Positions 11,301-22,500 of a DNA stretch of 64,000 bases are shown piece after piece. The DNA is from Gyrodactylus bullatarudis (lineage: Eukaryota; Platyhelminthes; Monogenea; Gyrodactylidea; Gyrodactylidae): assembly GCA_012064415.1 (NCBI GenBank), contig SSNU01000060.1:150254-214253 (forward strand), given 5' to 3'. Each line of letters starts with the position of its first letter. The stretch's first letter is position 1. The translations under genes were made by a program, and so were the position numbers. Under the pieces are notes generated by a model. It did not search any database, had not been told where the DNA came from, and saw nothing but the letters and a program-made list of their open reading frames with translations.

Positions 11301-12368
11301 TTGACGGATTTTCAGCAGCAAATTTACGATGACGCTGATATATTTTATCATTAATCAAAATATGCTATACAGGATGTTTCATCTTTTGAAAATCTTTTTT
11401 GAAGAATCTAAGCTTACTTGATCCCATTTCACAGCAAGGTTAAAAAGATTTGATCTCGGAGCATGTAGGTAGTATGAAAAAGAGCTGATCGCTGGGCCAA
11501 AAAAGACACAAAAAATGTTATCACAGAATTTCAATACTATTGTTAATAATAATAATCGATAATAAGAAGAAGACTAAAGGTTCTACGAAAAGAAACACTT
11601 ATAATCATAAGCATAACGTTTTGACACAAAGATATATTTGTATTTCAAAAAATTCTTATATAATGCTTATATAATATAAAGATGATTTTAAATATTAATT
11701 CATCTTGAAAATGATTCTTTTCATAATATAAATTTGCTATCAAAATATTAAAGATTTAAGATAACATCAACATTTGTTCTTATTCAATCATGTCAGCTAT
11801 GGAAAAAATACACCATTGAATGAATGATAATTTACCACTTTTTCTAGCTTGACAGTCCAGTTAAAACACGACCAGATGTCAAGGGAATGAATAACAATAA
11901 TCTTCCAACTGACTATCACAAGGTATGTAATAGAAAGTACATTTATTGATGATAATTTATTCTTGGATATTTTTTATTCCCTTTTGAAATTGAATCCAGG
12001 AAACTTTATTAAAGTTTGTTGATATGAATTTGGTTTTTACAAATAATCTCAATTTTGGCGTATGTACCTTGGTTATGATATTAGTTTGCCAAATCATCAT
12101 AAAAGTTGACAAAAAAGGGATTTAGTCATTTCTTGAAAAGAACAGAGCTATCTCGTAGCGTTATCTATGCAATTCACAGTATTTTCCTTTCTTGAATTAG
12201 TTTTTTTGAAAGATTGGTTTTATTAAAATTATTATTTTATAATAGCTACGCGAAGCCTTTATTGAACAACGCAAAGAAATTCAACGTCTTCGCAAGGAAA
12301 TCACGGACAAAGATGCAGAAATCAGTCAACTTCGAAATGATATTCGTCTCTACGAGCCATGGCATTAA
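5337..12368 (+). CDS. Unidentified gene, three 3' exons ending in a coiled coil
   Basis: Exons 5337-5637, 11848-11922 and 12246-12368 (stop TAA) join in frame, each with good GT-AG borders (introns 6,210 and 323 bp). The first exon must be internal: it opens mid-codon after a polypyrimidine tract (ttttttctcgtag). It encodes a Ser/Asn/Gly/Pro-rich, probably disordered segment (GGPAPPIPPHAPIIL near its end). The middle exon encodes a polar linker. The last encodes a charged heptad-like helix, LREAFIEQRKEIQRLRKEI, continuing to RLYEPWH, a likely coiled-coil or leucine-zipper tail. Upstream exons were not found and may lie outside the window. I do not recognise the family. Confidence 0.6.
5715..6060. 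repeat. Foldback repeat, copy in the 6-kb intron
   Basis: Opposed ends carry a shared motif: left 'cttcccattttttcaacc ... atcgatttcgagg ... gcgattaaatgctgataat', right 'gattcgataaatattttgag ... ttgaaaaagtgg'. Related copies lie at 10565-10880, 35550-35860 and 39160-39440, always as imperfect inverted pairs without an ORF. No terminal duplication is clear enough to assign a superfamily. Confidence 0.55.
7381..7737. mobile_element. Long-hairpin MITE with GTTGATATGAAGTTGGGAAT ends
   Basis: The left arm starts gttgatatgaagttgggaat and the right arm ends with its inverse, attcccaacttcatatcaac. The arms pair imperfectly for about 150 bp each. Short ORFs on both strands are by-products of the hairpin. 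Related ends occur singly near 205-232, 12895-12915 and 20330-20356, and in the larger foldback at 59665-60384. Confidence 0.75.
7971..8212. mobile_element. Hairpin element with about 60-bp arms
   Basis: The left arm 7971-8035 (gtttttcatgtgtattttta...) and right arm 8150-8212 (...aaaaatacacatgaaaaac) are nearly perfect inverted repeats. Both contain the block aggactattcctaagtactg or its inverse. No coding capacity. It resembles a MITE; the target duplication is not clear. Confidence 0.75.
8213..11847. other. Remainder of the large intron; no gene seen
   Basis: AT-rich intron sequence of the gene at 5337-12368. Apart from the foldback at 10565-10880 I see no supported exon. The ORFs around 8928-9346 and 9964-10237 lack family motifs and look like chance frames. 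Confidence 0.5.
10565..10880. repeat. Foldback repeat, second copy
   Basis: The left part reads 'ttttccactttttcaacgct ... gcagctgttaaatgatgata'. The right part reads 'tatcagcatttaatcgctcg ... gagctcaaaggttgaaaaagtggg'. These are mutually inverse and match the copies at 5715-6060, 35550-35860 and 39160-39440. Confidence 0.55.
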
Positions 12369-13507
12369 CTTTGCCATTGGATATGGCCTAAAATCTATTT
12401 TATTTTCAAGAATACACTATCAACCCAATCCGCATATTCAACTTATCACAATTAATTTACACACAAGAACTATTTAGCCCTCACCACATATATATTGCAT
12501 AATTTTTATTTCTGAAAAAAACACTTGGCTATCCCTGAAAAACAAATTATTATATTTTATAAGCAGTCAATTTTTAAGACCCATCAAAATATTCGTTCAT
12601 TTAACCTTTAAGAAGAATGGGCGTAGATTGATTAGCGTAAATGTGTGGAAAGTGAATAAAAACCATGATCTTAAAAACGCCAAGGTATAATATTCGTTTT
12701 TTCACTGCAAAATGGCATCATTACATCATATACCATTTAACTATTAACATAATTTCGAATGATTTATCAATTAACAAGCTTTATTTTTATTGAAGAAATA
12801 ATAAAGAATTTCTGTATTATCAAAGAGCCGTTCATTTTTGATAAGCGGTCAGGATTGAAAAGGTCTAGTTTTTGTAGATCAATTAATCTAATATAAAGTT
12901 GGGAATCTATTAAAAGTTGATTTTTAGGATCACAAGAAGGCCAAATATCATCGACAAATTTTCGTAAGATCTACTATTTTCAGGGGATTTTGATTTGTCG
13001 AAATTTCATTAATTTTCAAATAGTGAAAATAATCAAAAAAATCAAAATTTGGCTCCCAAACGAAATGAAGTCATGCATTAGAACAGATTCCACATATTTT
13101 TCTTATTGTGATCCTGAAAATCAACTTTTGGTCAAAAAAATTGTAGTTCAAAGTTCGTAAAAAGCGATATTAATCACAAAAACAGCTGTAGAGTTCAAAT
13201 AAGCAATTGTACGCTCAATACATCTCATAATTTAAGATAACCACAGTAGTTAGTATCAGCGTAATTATTTTCTAATTCATGTGATGTAAAAAAATAGTTT
13301 GGAGCATGAAGGCCATACTATTTTTTCGTCTGTTTCAACTTTAGTATCTTTAAAAGGTTGGTTATAAAAAAATATATTTACAATTTGGTTTATAAACATG
13401 ATGGTGTCACACCAATTGTTCGTTATTATTATACTGATATTATTTCAAATATTCTTTCAAGTATGAAAAGATTCATTGATAAAATATATATATGTTGCTG
13501 CCATGGT
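12369..13507. other. Intergenic region with a foldback remnant
   Basis: Between the stop of the coiled-coil gene and the stop of the WDR62-like gene (convergent). Positions 12885-13165 form an imperfect inverted repeat: aaaagttgatttttaggatcacaa against ttgtgatcctgaaaatcaactttt. This is the inner part of the 59665-60384 family. A worn piggyBac-MITE-like segment is near 13258-13312. Nothing else recognised. Confidence 0.6.
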
Positions 13508-16500
13508 TTATTGCTTGAGCTGGCCCAGGTCCTGATTCATGTTGGAGGGGTTGTCAGATGCTGTAGTTGATATTCTGAGACATTCATTATAGGTAGATTT
13601 GCTTTTCTGACAGATACTTGGCTCATAGACAATTTCTGAGCTGATTGTTGGTGGATCAGAGTCAAAGTTGGGTCCATTCGTTGAGGATGATATTGATTCT
13701 GTCGATTTAAGGTACAACTGGAGGTCTTGCATTTTGGGAAGAATTGTATCCATAACCTGGCGTACATAGTCGAAGCGATCTTGATCGCTTAAACATTGAG
13801 AGTTGGTTTGAGCCTGGCTAACTTTCTTGTCGGGAATACCTATTTTCTCGTTGAGCTTCTCCAGTCTTGGCTCCAACTGATGAAGGTAGGCCTGCTGGAG
13901 TTCATTAAGCTCTCCTGGAGACCAATGGGACTTTCCAAGATTATCATTGAGCTTATCCAACTCTAGGGCTAGCTTTGAGAAGAAATTACAAATTAGCGTG
14001 GGTCTTCTCAGGGAAATGTTAAGCTTGGAAGAATCTGAAAGCCGGCTGTTTTCTTTAATTGAAGTGATTGTACTTGACGAAGAGTCTTTTTCATCATCGA
14101 GCAAATTACCCGGCTTGTGGGCAACGGAAAAGGAAGAAAACTTTCCAGTGGAACTATTACGACGTGAGGAGTCAGGTTTTATTGAGACATCACAGTTCAC
14201 ACTCTTTGACCAGCACGCTCGAACTCTAGATGAGCTCGATGAGATACTAGATTCTGATAAGTCATCTGAACGCTAAAGAAATGAAAGGAGTCGAGTTATT
14301 TCTTTATAATAAAATAAATTATTACCAACCTTTTTAGAAGAGTACTTGTCCTGTCTGCTATTTGGCTTTGTTCTGGTATACGAGTTCATGACCAAACTGA
14401 AAGATTTTTTATAGAAACTGATGTTATGAGTAAAAGGAAAATATCAAACGTACGTTTTTCTGTCATCGCCGCGTGGATTCATAACGGCGGTATTATGAAC
14501 TCTGTAGCTTTTGATAGATGGTGAAGTTGAATGGCCAATGCCAGAGCTTGAAGAGGTCAACTGTGGGTGTTGGACTTTCAACTCAATTGGTTCATAGAGC
14601 GATGTTGTTAGACGCTTCGAAGGTTTCTGTAAAGACTCGTCAATGTTGTAGCAAAATTTTGAATAACTATTCTCAATCCTGGAATGTTCTAGGTTGAGAT
14701 TATTAAGGGATTGGACAGATTTATCTTTGGCCCATTTGGGCATCAAGTCAAAGTCACTGTAAAGACTACTGTCCATTTGAGAAGGATGATTCATTGACAG
14801 TGAATCGAAATCTGATTCATTGTCAAATATTTCAGAATTCACCATCGAGTCTTGAGATGTGAATCGGTTGAGCATTTTTGGAGGCACAGATGTCGAACGA
14901 GCATTTGGTGTGGAATGATTTACCTGCAAAGGGCTAATCTTTTGCTTTCTATCCAATAACCTCTTCTTGGTATTCCGTTGTATTAGGGATGTATGAAAGT
15001 ATTGATTCAAGTTCTATAATAATTTTTAAACTAATTAAACTAATTTCCGACATTTTCATTATACTCACAATATTCTGGGGTATTTTCTCATGCCAGTTAA
15101 ATTGAGTTGGTGATTTTCTGGCAAATTTTAAAGCTTGCTGGTTAGTGTTAAAATTGATAAAAGCAGAGACATCAATGGTAGACTGACAGAGAGTTGTTCT
15201 TTCAAATGTATCTGGTAACTGCCAAACAAATATTGTATGATCACAAGAAGTTGTGATTAAATGCCGACGAGTTTGTAAAAACGTCATAGATGTTATAGTC
15301 TCAGAGTGGCCAGATAAGATTGAGAAGAGATTACCAGAAAATGGACATAAAAGACTGATACGCTTATCAGAACCTAGAATAATAGAGAATTTAATCAATA
15401 AAAAAGATATTTTAAATGATTCTAAAATATACTTTAAAGTAATAACAATAATTAAAAATTAATATTCGAGAAACTATTAAATTACTTGAGATAGCTAGGA
15501 CAGATCCGTCAAAATTGGCTGTACAAACTCCCATGGGTCCATCACGAAAAGGATTCGCCTTTATTGTAAACATTGGCCGTCCCTTGTCCATGGAATAAAC
15601 TCGAATTTTACGATCTTGACATAAAACATAGAGGTTATTGAACTTGGGCAAGACTGTTGCAGATGCCTGGGAACTTTTCGACATGAGTTGACTATAGATC
15701 TGAAACTTGGACTCGCTGACTTTTGATGTACTCTGAACAGAGATTTTTGAATGGGGAATTAATGTTTTTATGAATACTTCTATTTTTCATTGAGACATAC
15801 TGAACCTAATTACGAGACTAGACTAGACTAATTTCATCGAATAATTTCGGAATGGAAAAACATTATTTCTCCCATGAAACAATTTAGAAATAATTGCTTC
15901 AAGGATCATTAAGACTGACATAATAATGTGATCCTAAAAAACTCGGAAAAAATATAAAAAATGATGAAACTTTTTAAGAGAATTTGGGTTCGCTTTATAT
16001 AGGGCGGTTTTTGGCTAACAAAGTGAACTTTTTCAAAAAATATATCAACAAGGAAGAATGGCTTTAAAAAATTCTCTACTATTGAGTAGGGCAACCAAAT
16101 GCCTTTTTTTATGGAGATTCAGAGTCATGAGAAACCTTGAAAAACCTAAAAAATATCCTCTAACAAACTTCTACTAGAAGATAAACTTGCCTTTTTTCCC
16201 TATTTTAAAGAATATCCCTTTTTTCAACTCTTCCAGCGATTCTTATCATTTGGCTTTTCTTAGCTTAAACTAGGGCCTTTTTGGTTGCTTTACTAATGAC
16301 TCATTAGTAGGGCGACCAAAATGCCTTTTCTGCCCTTTTTGAGAGAGTCTAAAATACTTTGAAAAGATTATTTTTTTCTAAACCTCTTAATAAGAGAAAA
16401 AGTTTGCCTTTTTTGCCTTTTTCATTTTTTTCAAAGATTCAAAGTTTTTATCATCGTTTATCTTAGTTAAATTTTCATTGTCTGAATCTAATTTTATGGG

Positions 16501-19500
16501 GGACTCGTTAAACAGCCAATAGAAATGGCTTATCCAACTCAACATCTCATTCTCATTTTAATCACTTGAAAGACTTGATGAATTGATAAATTTTTTAAAA
16601 ATACTACTTGTTAGAGACATTCGATTTTATGAATATACCTTTTAGCTTTACTATTTTGTTAAAGCTACTTTTTTGGATTTTGAATGAGATCTCCTTTAAG
16701 TCCTCCTTTAGCAGATATCTTCTTGAGATGCTTCTTGTGAGAAACATTCGATTTTATGAATTTGCCTTTTTCAGAATCAACAATTGCCTTTTTTCATCAT
16801 AAAGTATGCCTTTTTCTGGTCGCCCTACTCATTAGTAATGAGTAATGTGACGAACTTGAGATTGATTTTCAACGTTAAATAATTGAGTACACTATTTCGA
16901 CTCCAAACTCAAAAGGTTAAACACTCTTTAATACAGATTCAAAATTTGAGTCAATGATTACCGGCCAAAAATATTGCCTTTGACCAGTTTTAAACCAACT
17001 TGAAAACAGTTTCTGGTTTTTTAAACTAATTTCAATATTCTTGGAAAATCATTTCGAAATGTCTTTTCGAGAGACCCCTCTATTCAACATAGCAAAAAAC
17101 TATGTCATACTCTTTTTCACTAGAAATAGAAAAAAATGTCTTCTATAAAATGAATCCATCGACTCGATTTTTGGAGAATTTCTTATTTATTCACAAATCT
17201 TTTGTGGGATGGAACAACCACTGAAATCCTCATACATTTATTGGTTTTTGATCAAATAGCAAACTAAAAATATTTAAGTATGATACATCAATCGGAAGCT
17301 GAAAAAAACAGTTTACAAGCACAAGAATTTTGAGATTTTTTAACTGAATAGGTTCTTGGAAAAAGTCATTTTTAACAAGAAAACCTCAAAAGATCATCGA
17401 TCCTAAATTATTCATAGTTTGGAAAAAAAATTTTCAGAAGAAAAACCAGTTCTTTGAGCATAACTATGTTTGGAGTCGAAGAAAATTCGTTTTAATATTT
17501 GAATTCAGTGTAAAATCATATTAAAAGAACTTTTAAGTGCTAATTTCTAACACCAAGTAATGTCATTCCCTGAAATCTCAATTTGTAACTGAGAGAACAA
17601 ACAGTAGTAATGTTTGATAAATTTATGTGCACAAAAATCAATATCCAATTATTAAAATATATTTGAGTTTAATAAATTAAGCAAACATTTACTTTAGTAT
17701 AGAATTGAAGTTCATACTGAGGTATTTCAAAAGGAATGATAAGAGGGTTTTCATTCAAAATTATGAGATAGTTTTAACCCTTGCACTGCCTTAGTTATAA
17801 AATTTGATAATATGAAATTTTATGAGAACATGAACAAAATTTTTAAAATTTCCTTAGATCTGATAACAAAATAAATTATTCGTCAGAAATTGTGTTGTTT
17901 TTTAATCCAAAAATCTATGACTATCTTTGATTCTTTAGCTGATAGATTTCAGGACATGGGTGGTAAATGGAGTATTTTCTGAGGTTTAGATATCGATATG
18001 ACTTCAGTGAATTAGCAGAAAACGAATTTTCATTCAAAAAAATGAATCTAACCTTGAAAAAAGTTGTAAAAGTCAGAGACTCATAGATTAAAAAAGATTC
18101 ATATTTCCTGTACGGTGTTTTCATTAACGAAAGACTAACCAGAATCATTTCTGATTTCTAGGATATACGTGAACCATTGTTTATATTTACTTCTCCCATT
18201 AATAATTTAATAATGAAGGAAACAAATAAACAATTTCTTATCTTTATACTATGTGGAATTTTTACAAGATTTATGAAAATCAATAAGAATTCTTAAACTC
18301 TGATGATGGGAACCATTATTCTATCACTACAGTTAATAAAATAATAGATAGAGAAGTGACTTACCTCCAAAGTTCGGAAAATTATGGATTTGTCAGAGCT
18401 GCTAGAGACTAAGCGTATCGTTGGTAAACTATCACAGTTTTGCTGGGACTCGTAAATGCTGAGGAAATTTATACTCCCCGAATGATCAGAAATTGTATAG
18501 AGCGGTTTATAGTTGGCGGATACATTCCAAAGACGAATCAGGCGATCTCTTCCCCCAGTACCGAGAATGTGTAATGAAGGATCTGTAGATGGATTGAATA
18601 TTAAAATGAGTTTTTAGTAATTTTTGCAATTTTCTATCTGTCTTAGTGATTTGAAGTGATTGAATAACGATATCTAAGATCAATATTGGAAAAAATATTC
18701 ATTCACGATTTTCAAATTTATTCATCAGTTCAAATCAATGAGACCCACGAAAATGTTGAGCTCAATGCTTGATTAAAATGGAGTTATTTTTTCGACAAAA
18801 TTAAATCCGTAAAATATAAATTGATTCACAAGAAAAACTAAAATCTTCTCCTTCAAAACAAACAGCAAACTATGCATCATTCGAAAGCTTATTTTTTGCT
18901 TTTAGAATATTAAACACTATAAAGCTTCAAAAGCTGATTGTTTCGATAACAAAGATCATTGAATTCGAGTTTTGCTCTGGAACTGGACCAGCAGATATTT
19001 TTAAAAAGCTCAATTCCGTTTTTGGAGATCGAATAAAACGTATTTAGATGGCATTCTGCATTCAAGAATAAAAAAATGGATTTCGAAGATGAAGCAAGGT
19101 CAGGCCAACCTTTAGAGATCAATCGGGAAAGAGGTTTGAAAAATTTTTGTAGAAGAAAACAAAAAGCTTAAAATTCTTAATTTTCTCAGATAACCGAAGC
19201 TGAGTGATAGAAGCATCAGGCAGTATAAAACTTCTTTATTGTTTTATACAACTCTTTTTAATCATCTAATAAGGATATTTCCAAACATTTTCACAAATGC
19301 TTCTTCTTTTGTTGATTAAGCCTATAGAAATTATAATGAAAAGGACATTGTATAAAGAAAATAATAGAACAAGGTGAGATAAATTTTACACCAATTCTAG
19401 AAGAATAAAAACACCTTTTGTGAACATGATGTGTCCTGTTTAAGCTACCAAATGGCTAGAGTACATTCAACACTCAAGTTTATGCATTCAGTACATATTA

Positions 19501-22500
19501 TTTTAAAAAGTCCCTGGCTTACATGAATTTTTCGGTTAAATTTTGGAATATACCATTGACCTCGAATAACCAATGAAATTCAAGAGTCTAACCACAACCA
19601 ATGATATTTGAGTTTATAAAAAATATTCCCTCAAACGATCTAAAAACTGCTTAAAAATAATGAATAGGATACTCACCTGTTGAAGAGAGGAAGTAATTGA
19701 GACAGGTGACTTCACTTTCGTGAGCATTAACCAGGAATAACAAGGCGTCCTTCTGTTGCACTGAGAATATCCTTGAAGAAACATAACAAGTTAATTTATT
19801 AATTTTACACGCAACAACATCTTATTTGCTCAAATTAACAACGTGTAGTAAAAGATAGCCAAGAGAAAAAATGATTAATCAGAGGATTGTGAGATAGACA
19901 CATGCAGAAAAAAGTTTTCTCTAAACGACTTTGTTCTCTCAAATGTAAGCACATACAAAGAAAGGTAGGTTATCATAGCCGGTCTACACTCAGTGTGTTA
20001 TGTAAAGTTGTATGTCAGGCTTTATTGATCTTTGCTAGTAGAATTATTTATACCTGAAATAAAAGGTTTATGGCTAAGAGAATAAACTTGATTTTCTCTG
20101 CTAAATTTGATGCGACTTAAGTTGACGTAGTTTAAGCATACACTTGTAAATCAATGAAATTTATATATATTTTCCTGTCGAATTGTTATTTTTCGACTGC
20201 CTTATCACTCTCAAATCAAAAAGAAAATTTTACTCTTTGAAGTTTGAAAAAATGGAAATTTGGCGCCAAATATAAAAAATCTTTTAAATATTCAAATTCT
20301 TGATGAAAATATTAATATTTTTGTAAAAATCATAGATTCCCAACTTCATATCAAATGACTGGATTGTCATTGTTTATTAAACTCGAAAAACAAGCCAACC
20401 TAGAGCTCATTTATAGGTCAAGGATAATTTTTACTGTAAAGAACTGGCAGAGTTATAAGCTTGCAAAAGTTTCGTTTTTTCAATCCAAATCTATGGACAG
20501 GAAGAAATAAAAAATACAACACACGTTTGTAGGGGGGTGGTTGACTCTTTAGAAGGAAACTAAAATTGATTAAAAAAGAATAAAATCTTGGCAAAATCAA
20601 TGGAAATCGGAAAGCGATTTGATTTCAATCAAGAAATGTAGTTACAGAAACCGTTTGTGTCATCATGTTCTACCAAGTTACCGAATTTTAGAAAATCAAG
20701 ATTAAACTGCTGCTTGAGTCTTGAGATGAAGTTTAGGTCGAGAATTTTTGCCGTACAAAATTATAACCAAGTTAGTTTTCGATAAAACATTAACGGTAAA
20801 AACTGCAGACAACCCCGAGGGATCTTGGGAACTCTATATTATTATCTAGAATTATTTCTTTCTAGGTGCTTGTGTAATATATCCCACAGGTTCGTCTTAT
20901 TTGATAATGAATTAGTCCGTGTCACTGAAAGTTGCAACTTAAAAGAAACTCTCAGAGCATTTAGAAATAATCCAACTATACATTTTTGGTATACATATAC
21001 ACGCTTTACGTCCTCTTTTCGACTCGTCAGTATGCCACAACCTGGAATTTGAACCTCTATTTCTGGTGTTCTACTGATGACAGATAAGACAGTTCAAGAC
21101 AAGAAGGAATGAATTTACTTCTCTAAATTAGGATTTAAATCACAAAACTCACATTAATTCACCTGTCTTGTTGCCAATAGCCAAATGGGAACAGTCGTCA
21201 TTCATGGAGAGACATTTGAGACCAAAACTTATGGAGTTTAATAACTTTTGATTCCTCTTCACCTCGTCTCCATTGTTAAGAAGGAAGTGGTGAAAAACTT
21301 TTTGTACATCCAACTTGTAGATGATGACTTTGTCGGCTTCCTTTGACAACAACGGCAAAGCATCAAGGCTTGTGATGGGATCTTCGCTGGGTTGTGGGTG
21401 ATCATCGTCTACATTGGAATATGTCAACATTAACTTAAACTAATTGTTTAGAATATTTAATTTCCCATGTACAATTCAATATATTTAAAAGTTTATTGTC
21501 TTATAAAATAAATGGGGGTAGTCAGGGGGTAAGGGGGGAATGGTGTAGAAGTGAATAAGTAATCCATTACAACATTTTGTTTAGAATCCTTTATAGATTT
21601 TTTACAGGTGTCAAGAACAAAAAAGGCGGCAACTCTTTACATCTAACAATTGCAATTATCAATGATCAAATTTTGAAAGACCTTTATTCTAGCTGTATTG
21701 GGAATGAATCAAAATTATTATACACTTAGTGGCTAGAGGTGTTCACTGTGACAGTATTGTTGATAATAACGTTGTATCAATAAATTTTTATTTGATTTTA
21801 AGAGAAGCTGTAGTCATGGTGATGTATGGAAATTTAGGATAATATACAAGAAAAATCCATTTTTCCGTATTAATGTTGTGTAAACTAAATGAGATATTTC
21901 ATCGGGTTTGAGTATCTTGTGCGTAGTAGGAATGAATTTTTTAAATGGGTGAAAAATTACCGTTATTGAGTAATGAGTTGATATCGGATATTTTCGAATA
22001 ATTATTTATAATTGGATGTTTTTAAAAAGAACTTTATTGAAGAGAAATACGTATTTCGCCAGGTCTTATCAATCTCTTATCCTGGTCTGATTAAAGTTTA
22101 TGGAATCACAAATTATAATGAAAAATTCTTAATGAAATTGTAAAGCTGTGTAGAAAAACTTCCAATTGATGAAAAACCAAAAAACTTCTCCATTCTTGAT
22201 TTTTTCAAGTATAGAGAAGAAAAATTAAAAATCAAAAGTTCTTTTTAAAAACATCCAATTATGAATTTCTCCATGGGTTATTCGGACGTATATGTAAGTA
22301 TACGTAAATATTTAATTCGAAATAATTATTTATAAATTCATTTTATAACTGAATGAAATTTGTAAATTTTATCGTATTGTTTTTCATTAATGCAATAACG
22401 CTTCCTTAAAAAATCATTATCGGATACCAACTCTAAATTCAGATGCCTCACAGTCTGAATTTAAAATGATATTCAACCTTTTCAAAGTCTTAAAAATGAC

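Noticed and set aside
13947..14276. 109-codon plus-strand ORF
   Set aside because: It is the antisense of the last WDR62-like exon, which has colinear family support on the minus strand.
20825..21052. 75-codon ORF
   Set aside because: Coincides with the non-coding hammerhead repeat and has no recognisable protein similarity.
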